DNA from: Gallionellales bacterium GWA2_54_124 | GTDB lineage: Bacteria; Pseudomonadota; Gammaproteobacteria; Burkholderiales; Gallionellaceae | Reading direction: 5' to 3' | Length of the DNA: 64,000 bases | Assembly (NCBI GenBank): GCA_001801025.1 | Contig: MGWO01000007.1 | Span: 868,001-932,000 of the forward strand | Shown here: positions 58,730 through 64,000 of the stretch, piece after piece | Layout of the letters: every line of letters starts with the position of its first letter | Position numbering within the stretch: the stretch's first letter is position 1 | Program-made: the position numbers and the translations under genes | The notes under the pieces: generated by a model | Databases searched by the model: none | Seen by the model: only the letters and a program-made list of their open reading frames with translations | What the model was told of the DNA's origin: nothing

Positions 58730-59097
58730 TCACCGGCATTCATCACGCGACTTTTCTGACGGCTGATCTGGCGCATGCGCGCGGCTTTTACGAAGGTGTG
58801 CTGGGTTTGCAGCCTGATGCGGCCCGGCCTCAGATGAGTTTTGAGGGAATCTGGTATTTCGTAGGTGGCGGAGCGCAGCTACATTTGATGCTGCTGCCCG
58901 ACGCCTCTGCCGGTGTGCCGCGTCCCTTGCATGGCGGGCGTGATCGCCATGTGGCGCTGTCCGTCTCCGATTGGGATGGCTTGATGGCGCGACTCGAGCG
59001 GGCAGGGTGCGTGTATACCCTGAGTCAGTCCGGTCGACGCGCGCTGTTTTGCCGCGATCCGGATCAGAACGCGCTGGAATTCATCGAGGTCAACTGA
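58726..59097 (+). CDS. VOC/glyoxalase-fold protein
   Basis: This 123-residue protein has paired beta-alpha-beta-beta-beta modules: [21 protein letters not shown] at the N terminus and [21 protein letters not shown] in the middle. Metal-ligand positions are plausible at His5, the Glu in FEGIWY and RHVALSV, and the final Glu in NALEFIEV. Family members include glyoxalases, dioxygenases and resistance proteins, so the reaction is open. It overlaps purT by four bases and is followed after one base by zapE. Confidence 0.82.
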   Translation: MITGIHHATFLTADLAHARGFYEGVLGLQPDAARPQMSFEGIWYFVGGGAQLHLMLLPDASAGVPRPLHGGRDRHVALSVSDWDGLMARLERAGCVYTLSQSGRRALFCRDPDQNALEFIEVN

Positions 59098-59098
59098 C

Positions 59099-60226
59099 GT
59101 GCATCAGGATGATACGGGGATGGATCCTAAGGCCTGGTATCGGGCCGCATGCGAGCAAGGCGGATTTACCTGTGACGCCGCGCAGACGGCCGCGATCGAC
59201 GAGCTGGAGGCATTCTGGCAGCAGCTGGTCGAGTTTAAAAGCCGGCGCGATAAATTTCTGGGCCGCAGTCTGTTAAGTCCTGATGTCCCCCGCGGTTTGT
59301 ATATCTGGGGCGGGGTGGGGCGTGGTAAGACGTTTTTGATGGATGGGTTTTATCACTGCCTGCCGTTCCGCCGCAAACGCCGGATTCATTTTCACCACTT
59401 CATGGCCGAAGTACACCACGAGATGAAGCTACTGGCACATATGCCCGATCCGCTGATCGCGTTGGCCGACACGATTTCACATTCCACCCGTCTTTTGTGC
59501 CTTGATGAGCTGCATGTGGATGATATCGCCGATGCGATGATACTGGGTCGATTGCTGGGCGCCTTGTTCAAGCGCGGCGTGGTACTGCTCACGACCTCTA
59601 ATTACGCGCCGGATGATTTGTATCCGAACGGCTTGCAACGCGAGCGATTTTTGCCCGCGATTGCGCTGATGAAGCAGGAATTGAAAGTGCTGCAGCTGGC
59701 AGGCGATAACGATTACCGGATGATGCAGATGGTGCGGGATCCTATCTTTATGGGCTGCGACGAGGCGGGCAGGATGGCATCGCTGTTTGAACGGCTGACG
59801 GCGGGGGCAACTTCGCCTGTGGACTGCGATCTCAGAATTAACGCGCGTCGCGCATCGCGCGAAATCATCTGGTTCGACTTCAAAGTGCTGTGCGGGGGCA
59901 ATCACGATCAGGCTGACTATCTTCTGGTCGCCCATCGTTACCATACGGTCTTTTTATCGGATGTGCCGCGCATGACGCAGGACAATGCATCGGCGGCACG
60001 TCGTTTTACCTGGCTGATCGATGTTTTTTACGACAATCATGTCAAACTGGTGGCCAGTTTTGCCGTCGTACCCGAGCAGCTCTATGAGGTCGGGCGGCAC
60101 GACAGCGAATCTCAGCGCATCACGAGTCGTCTGACCGAGATGCAGACGACTCGCTATCTGGAAACCCCGCATCACCGTCTCGGCGAAGCGCGTACCGAAT
60201 TGGCTGTTGCGCGTGTTACATCTTAA
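59099..60226 (+). CDS. zapE: Cell division protein ZapE (AFG1-like ATPase)
   Basis: This 375-residue P-loop ATPase of the AFG1/ZapE family associates with the Z ring under stress. Motifs are GLYIWGGVGRGKTFLMDGFY (Walker A), FHHFMAEVHHEM, RLLCLDELHVDDIADAMIL (Walker B) and TTSNYAPDDLYPNGLQRERFLP. Starting at GTG 59099 is supported by GAGGT eight bases upstream; an ATG at 59120 is an alternative. Its 3' end overlaps selU on the opposite strand by four bases. Confidence 0.92.
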   Translation: MHQDDTGMDPKAWYRAACEQGGFTCDAAQTAAIDELEAFWQQLVEFKSRRDKFLGRSLLSPDVPRGLYIWGGVGRGKTFLMDGFYHCLPFRRKRRIHFHHFMAEVHHEMKLLAHMPDPLIALADTISHSTRLLCLDELHVDDIADAMILGRLLGALFKRGVVLLTTSNYAPDDLYPNGLQRERFLPAIALMKQELKVLQLAGDNDYRMMQMVRDPIFMGCDEAGRMASLFERLTAGATSPVDCDLRINARRASREIIWFDFKVLCGGNHDQADYLLVAHRYHTVFLSDVPRMTQDNASAARRFTWLIDVFYDNHVKLVASFAVVPEQLYEVGRHDSESQRITSRLTEMQTTRYLETPHHRLGEARTELAVARVTS

Positions 60227-61257
60227 AAATCAGCAGCAATTTTCAGCAATGCCTGAGCACTGAGGTCGGTGAGTTTGATCATCTTCGCATCGGGGAGTTT
60301 TGCGTAGTGTTTCGAGGTGGCGCGCAGATAACTCGGATCGTAATGCAGCGTGAGCAATTCGCCCACCGTAGTGGAAAAATCGCCACTCTCGATTAAATGA
60401 GACCAGTGTTGCAATTGTTTTTCGCCGTGAAACTGGCGCAGCGCCTGCAGATGTTGAATCAGCAAGGCCGGTTGATCGACGTAATGCGGGTAGTCTTGCA
60501 GTAATCCCTCGACGCGTGCGGCCAGCGGCACTTCCAGCAGCAGGCACTCACTCGCATGCATGGCAGCGACCAGTGCGGGAGGCAGGGTGACGAGGCCGAT
60601 TTTGTTGCTTTCGGCTTCCACATAGACGGGGCGGGCAGGATCGAGCTGTTGTAACGCCAGCAGCAGGTTACTGTCGAAGCCTTTTTGCGAGGGTTGCGGC
60701 TGATCCGGTAAGCGACCCAGCATCGAGCCCCTGTGCTGCGCCAGATTTTCTAAGTCCAGTACCTGATGCCCTTCTGCTGCCATCGCGCGGAGCAGCCGCG
60801 TTTTTCCCGAGCCTGTCGGACCGCACATCACCTGATAGGTGTAGTGCTGCGGCAATACGGCCAGCTGATCCAACACATTGCGCCGGTAGGTTTTGTAACC
60901 GCCTTCCAGTTTGTGCGCAGCCCAGCCGACCTGTGAGAGGATGATGCTCATCGCCCCGCTGCGCTGTCCGCCGCGCCAGCAGTAGATGACGGGACGCCAG
61001 GACTTGGGGTGATCCTTAAAGCGGGTTTCCAGATGGTGTGCGATGTTTTTGGCGACCATCGCAGCACCCGCCTTGCGCGCTTCGAAGGGGGAGACCTGTT
61101 TATACAGGGTGCCGACGATGATGCGCTCTTCGTTGGTGAAAACCGGGCAGTTGATTGCGCCGGGGATATGATCTTCGGCAAATTCGGCCGGTGTGCGCAC
61201 GTCGATAATGTCGTCAAACAGGGCCAGTTGTGATAGGTTTGCGGTTCTGAACAGCAT
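60223..61257 (-). CDS. selU: tRNA 2-selenouridine synthase SelU
   Basis: This 344-residue enzyme replaces sulfur with selenium in 2-thiouridine at the tRNA wobble position, using selenophosphate. It has an N-terminal rhodanese domain with the catalytic cysteine in CWRGGQRS (Cys93) and a C-terminal P-loop domain with GPTGSGKT (146-153). Its selenophosphate donor is made by the divergent neighbour selD; their start codons are only 10 bases apart. Confidence 0.95.
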   Translation of the reverse strand: MLFRTANLSQLALFDDIIDVRTPAEFAEDHIPGAINCPVFTNEERIIVGTLYKQVSPFEARKAGAAMVAKNIAHHLETRFKDHPKSWRPVIYCWRGGQRSGAMSIILSQVGWAAHKLEGGYKTYRRNVLDQLAVLPQHYTYQVMCGPTGSGKTRLLRAMAAEGHQVLDLENLAQHRGSMLGRLPDQPQPSQKGFDSNLLLALQQLDPARPVYVEAESNKIGLVTLPPALVAAMHASECLLLEVPLAARVEGLLQDYPHYVDQPALLIQHLQALRQFHGEKQLQHWSHLIESGDFSTTVGELLTLHYDPSYLRATSKHYAKLPDAKMIKLTDLSAQALLKIAADF

Positions 61258-61267
61258 TGAGGAACCT

Positions 61268-62308
61268 ATGTCGGAAGTAAAGTTGACCCAATTGTCTCAC
61301 GGTGGCGGCTGCGGCTGCAAAATTGCACCGGCACTATTGCAAAAAATCTTAGGCGATATCAAAGATAAATTGCCCTATCCCGATCTTTTGGTCGGCACCG
61401 AAACCTGTGATGATGCGGCGGTGTACCGCTTAAATGACAGTCAGGCGATCATTGCAACCACCGACTTTTTCATGCCCATCGTCGATGATCCCTTTGATTT
61501 TGGCCGGATCGCTGCGACGAATGCACTGTCCGATGTGTATGCGATGGGCGGCACGCCCATCATGGCGCTGGCGATTGTCGGCATGCCGATCAATAAACTG
61601 TCGGTCGAGGCGATCCGCGCAATTTTGCAGGGCGGCGAGTCGGTTTGTCGCGCCGCTGGCATTCCGCTGGCAGGCGGACATTCGATTGACTCCCCCGAGC
61701 CGATTTACGGGCTGGTGGCGATCGGGGTCGTGCATCCTGACCGGTTAAAGAAAAACAGTGCAGCCCGTGCGGGTGATGTGCTGATTCTAGGCAAAGGGCT
61801 GGGCGTGGGGATTATGGCCGCGGCGCTGAAAAAAGGCGCATTGTCAGCTGAGGGCTATCAACAGCTGATCAGCAATACTACCCGGCTCAACACGGTGGGG
61901 CCGGCGCTCTCGGCAATTGACGAGGTGCATGCGCTGACCGATGTCACAGGATTCGGCCTGCTCGGACATTTGCTGGAAATGTGCCGGGGCGCGGGGCTAA
62001 CGGGAGAGGTTAACTTCAACCAGGTACCGATTTTGCCCGCTGCACTGGAATTGGCTCAGGCAGGTTACGGCCCTGGCGCGATTGAGCGCAATATGGAGAG
62101 CTACGGGGCTGATGTGCATTTTGCAGAGGGAATGGCGTCATGGCAGCAGCGCGTGCTGGCCGATGCGCAAACCAGCGGCGGCTTGCTGGTATCCGTTGCG
62201 CCCGATGCGGTAGGTGACGTGTTGGCCTGCTTTTATCAGGCAGGGTTCAAACAGGCTGCTGTGATCGGTGTGATGAAAGCCGGGACTGCGAACGTCGTGG
62301 TCAGTTAA
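61268..62308 (+). CDS. selD: Selenide, water dikinase (selenophosphate synthase)
   Basis: This 346-residue enzyme makes selenophosphate from selenide and ATP. The N-terminal catalytic segment is SHGGGCGCK, with Cys15 in the position of the catalytic Cys/Sec17 of E. coli SelD and Lys18 matching Lys20, so this is a cysteine form rather than a selenoprotein. Downstream are ATTDFFMPIVDDPFDFGRIA and GGHSIDSPEPIYGL. The start at 61268 has GAGGA upstream; the longer frame from 61193 would overlap selU and is rejected. No selA/selB or tRNA-Sec is visible, so the supported use is tRNA modification through SelU. Confidence 0.96.
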   Translation: MSEVKLTQLSHGGGCGCKIAPALLQKILGDIKDKLPYPDLLVGTETCDDAAVYRLNDSQAIIATTDFFMPIVDDPFDFGRIAATNALSDVYAMGGTPIMALAIVGMPINKLSVEAIRAILQGGESVCRAAGIPLAGGHSIDSPEPIYGLVAIGVVHPDRLKKNSAARAGDVLILGKGLGVGIMAAALKKGALSAEGYQQLISNTTRLNTVGPALSAIDEVHALTDVTGFGLLGHLLEMCRGAGLTGEVNFNQVPILPAALELAQAGYGPGAIERNMESYGADVHFAEGMASWQQRVLADAQTSGGLLVSVAPDAVGDVLACFYQAGFKQAAVIGVMKAGTANVVVS

Positions 62309-62310
62309 GT

Positions 62311-62571
62311 TCAGGATCGCCAAACCAGAAAGATGGCGAAGGCGATCCAGAACGGCAGGCTGTAGACCAGAATTTTGCCGAACAGCATGTCGCTGATATG
62401 AAAAAAATGCACCAGATAAGGGACGTATTGCAGGCTGCTGGCCGAGACGCTCAGCAGGATGAGTGCGCCGATGATCTGAGCAATCTGTGTTTTTTTCTCG
62501 ATCGCAAGCCGGATACGCGATTCTGCCCAATCGTATAAACTTTCCGCCCATTCGTCCGGTCTGAATTTCAT
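62311..62571 (-). CDS. Small membrane protein of unknown function
   Basis: I do not recognise this 86-residue protein. An amphipathic N terminus (MKFRPDEWAESLYDWAESRIRLAI) is followed by two hydrophobic helices (about 33-52 and 64-84). It ends two bases from selD's convergent stop and lies 26 bases downstream of cheZ on the same strand. The ribosome site is weak. It may be a real gene because of the coherent two-helix design and tight spacing, but no function is suggested. Confidence 0.6.
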   Translation of the reverse strand: MKFRPDEWAESLYDWAESRIRLAIEKKTQIAQIIGALILLSVSASSLQYVPYLVHFFHISDMLFGKILVYSLPFWIAFAIFLVWRS

Positions 62572-62597
62572 TTTAATTGGCTTGATAGGTTTGAATA

Positions 62598-63203
62598 TTA
62601 AAGGCCGAGCGAGGCTAAGAGGTCATCCACTTCATCTTGTCCTTTGACGCTGTCTTTGATTTGGTTGCCCGGGCCTGCGGTTAATCCCTCGGTGCTGATC
62701 AGAGAGTCCTTGGTGTTGGGCGCATATTCTTTGAGAATTTCGAGCAGGATGCTTTCAACTTCAACCGCCGCGTTGACGATCTTGTTGACCATTTGCCCCG
62801 CGACATCGCGAAATTCCTGGGCTTCCATGATCTGCAGGAGGTTGTGATGCATGGTTTCCTCGCTCATGGCGATTTCCCCCAGTTTGGAGATGGTTTCCAT
62901 GATCAGTTCCTGCTGTTCGGTGAAAACAGCATCCGACAGACGGATAGACAAGTCGCTGCAGATTGCGCGATTCCGGGCTGTCATAGGCAGCGAAGTTTCG
63001 ACAGCGCTAATAGTCAGTTCCGAGGCGTCGTGCATGGATTTGTCGATGAAAGACAACCGGTCACGCGCGTCCGGCATAGTTGAGGCGGACTTTTCCAGTT
63101 GTCGGGTGTGTCCGAGCTCTTTGAGTATGCTGTGCAGCCTTGCGGTTGCGTGGCCAATTTTTTCAACTCTGACGTCAATCAAAGGCGTGCGTTTTTTGCT
63201 CAT
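62598..63203 (-). CDS. cheZ: Chemotaxis protein phosphatase CheZ
   Basis: This 201-residue helical protein dephosphorylates CheY-P. The catalytic region is AQEFRDVAGQMV, with Asp133 and Gln137 in the positions of E. coli Asp143 and Gln147. The C-terminal peptide DEVDDLLASLGL matches the CheY-binding tail. Two long helices (about 10-40 and 90-170) form the four-helix bundle of the dimer. No other che or fli gene is seen here, so CheY must be encoded elsewhere. Confidence 0.92.
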   Translation of the reverse strand: MSKKRTPLIDVRVEKIGHATARLHSILKELGHTRQLEKSASTMPDARDRLSFIDKSMHDASELTISAVETSLPMTARNRAICSDLSIRLSDAVFTEQQELIMETISKLGEIAMSEETMHHNLLQIMEAQEFRDVAGQMVNKIVNAAVEVESILLEILKEYAPNTKDSLISTEGLTAGPGNQIKDSVKGQDEVDDLLASLGL

Positions 63204-63250
63204 GTTCTCTGGCTCACTGTTCGTTCATTGAAGGGTCGTAAGAAAAGTCT

Positions 63251-63613
63251 TCACGATCCGTAATCGCTGTATTTCATGGCGCTGCCGTAAACCCGATCCG
63301 CCGGATACTTTAATGCATTTTTATCGATCTTGCGCATCGCCGCAGTAAATAAATCTACTCCGAGTTTGTCACAGAGGCGCACCAGATACAGCAGTACATC
63401 GGCCAGTTCATCGGCAACCTCTGCTTTTTTATCGGCGGTGAGATTATCCGATTGCGCAGCGGTGAGCCACTGAAAGTGTTCCATCAGTTCAGCCACTTCG
63501 ACCATCAGGGCCATAGACAGATTTTTTGGCGTATGAAACTGGTCCCAGTCGCGCACCCGGGCAAACTCGCGCAGTTTTTCGCGCAATACCTGTAAATCAG
63601 ATTGAGCGTTCAT
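63251..63613 (-). CDS. MazG-like nucleotide pyrophosphohydrolase
   Basis: This 120-residue all-alpha NTP pyrophosphatase has the EExxE and ExxD pattern: LMVEVAELMEHFQWL and EVADELADVLLYLVRLCDKLG. These residues hold the Mg ions. Similar small enzymes (dCTPase/RS21-C6 type) clear non-canonical or excess dCTP. It begins four bases after a short gene and is probably co-transcribed with it and cheZ. Confidence 0.88.
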   Translation of the reverse strand: MNAQSDLQVLREKLREFARVRDWDQFHTPKNLSMALMVEVAELMEHFQWLTAAQSDNLTADKKAEVADELADVLLYLVRLCDKLGVDLFTAAMRKIDKNALKYPADRVYGSAMKYSDYGS

Positions 63614-63616
63614 CGG

Positions 63617-63820
63617 TCAATTTAGCATGTGTTGATCGGCGTCCATTTTTAACAGGAAGGTTTCGATGTCCAACGCGACGATGCAATGCGGCAGCGTGAC
63701 AGATTTTGTATCAGCCATGTGCGTTCTCAGTTGAGGACACGGCAACGCTTCTGCCGGAAAAGTATCCAAATCATTGCGTTCGATTTCATAACTGCTCATG
63801 CTCATGGTAACGATGCTCAT
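63617..63820 (-). CDS. Small conserved-looking protein of unknown function
   Basis: This is a 67-residue acidic protein (MSIVTMSMSSYEIERNDLDT at the start) with no recognisable motif. A near-perfect ribosome site (GGAGG, seven bases before the ATG) and a four-base gap to the MazG-like gene argue that it is real. No membrane segment or signal is present. Confidence 0.6.
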   Translation of the reverse strand: MSIVTMSMSSYEIERNDLDTFPAEALPCPQLRTHMADTKSVTLPHCIVALDIETFLLKMDADQHMLN

Positions 63821-63895
63821 GTCACACCTCCGTTTGTTACGTTAAGGGCGCGTGCTCTACTCATGTTATCGGTGCAATCAAACAAAAGCTGAGTG

Positions 63896-64000
63896 TTATC
63901 CGCGCGTATTTGACTGGCTGCCGAACTGAGTGAGTTCAACGAACGGGGCCGGTTGCCATCCTGTTTTGCGGTGCTCGGCGACGACATTAGTGAAAATGCC
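63896..64000 (-). CDS. 3' end of an unidentified gene
   Basis: A minus-strand frame enters from the right edge and gives 34 residues ending GSQSNTRG before TAA at 63898-63896. The composition (VVAEHRKTGWQPAPFVELTQ) looks coding, and the following small gene starts 75 bases later on the same strand. The product cannot be named from this fragment. Confidence 0.4.
   Translation of the reverse strand, partial: GIFTNVVAEHRKTGWQPAPFVELTQFGSQSNTRG

Overview
The window looks like a chromosomal segment of a betaproteobacterium, most likely from the Nitrosomonadales/Gallionellaceae neighbourhood. This is inferred from gene content: a System I cytochrome c maturation operon, several c-type cytochromes, a phosphoketolase/acetate kinase pair, hpnCDE squalene genes next to a dap/prmB run, PilU and SelU/SelD. 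No search was possible, so the lineage is a judgement. Coding density is high, genes overlap heavily, and I see no insertion sequence, prophage, CRISPR array, rRNA or tRNA.

Layout, left to right. 0-4.2 kb: the end of a ccm operon (ccmF-G-H-I), then a DUF1924 cytochrome. 4.3-9.2 kb (minus): a MacA/split-MacB/TolC efflux operon with a DUF3301 protein. 9.2-15.4 kb: acetate kinase and phosphoketolase, divergent from glycogen phosphorylase. 15.5-19.5 kb: an HDOD protein, prfB with its programmed +1 frameshift, and a SulP transporter. 19.5-25 kb: the most distinctive block, containing a lipoprotein cytochrome c, ExbB/ExbD, a Tat-exported Cys-rich copper-storage-like protein, a TonB receptor carrying the CxxxM...HxM copper signature of OprC, and a TonB. 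A 17-bp dyad occurs three times, upstream of exbB and twice upstream of the receptor. 25-33.7 kb: RhlE helicase with a long leader, two glycosylases of the uracil-DNA glycosylase superfamily, a CYTH/CHAD protein, and CopA with TSUP, DUF2892 and Crp/Fnr genes.

33.7-44.9 kb is one long minus-strand run: dapC, dapD, pilU, an ArsC-like gene, dapE, prmB, hpnC, hpnD, hpnE, trmH and lysS. It joins lysine/peptidoglycan precursor synthesis, twitching motility and hopanoid precursor synthesis. 45-47.8 kb: a YadA-anchored trimeric autotransporter and a small exported partner. 47.9-56.1 kb: signalling genes (REC-AraC regulator, 7TM hybrid histidine kinase, HDOD, metallo-beta-lactamase-fold protein, and a diguanylate cyclase with a periplasmic CxxCH haem site), plus an EamA transporter. 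56-64 kb: fbaB divergent from purT-VOC-zapE, selU head-to-head with selD, then cheZ, a MazG-like hydrolase and small genes.

Three small intergenic heptanucleotide arrays, each touching a stop codon in a minus-strand operon, run through the window. One lies where acetate kinase would need its ribosome binding site, and that gene appears to start at TTG. The copper block and the heptamer arrays are the most promising leads for something not yet described.
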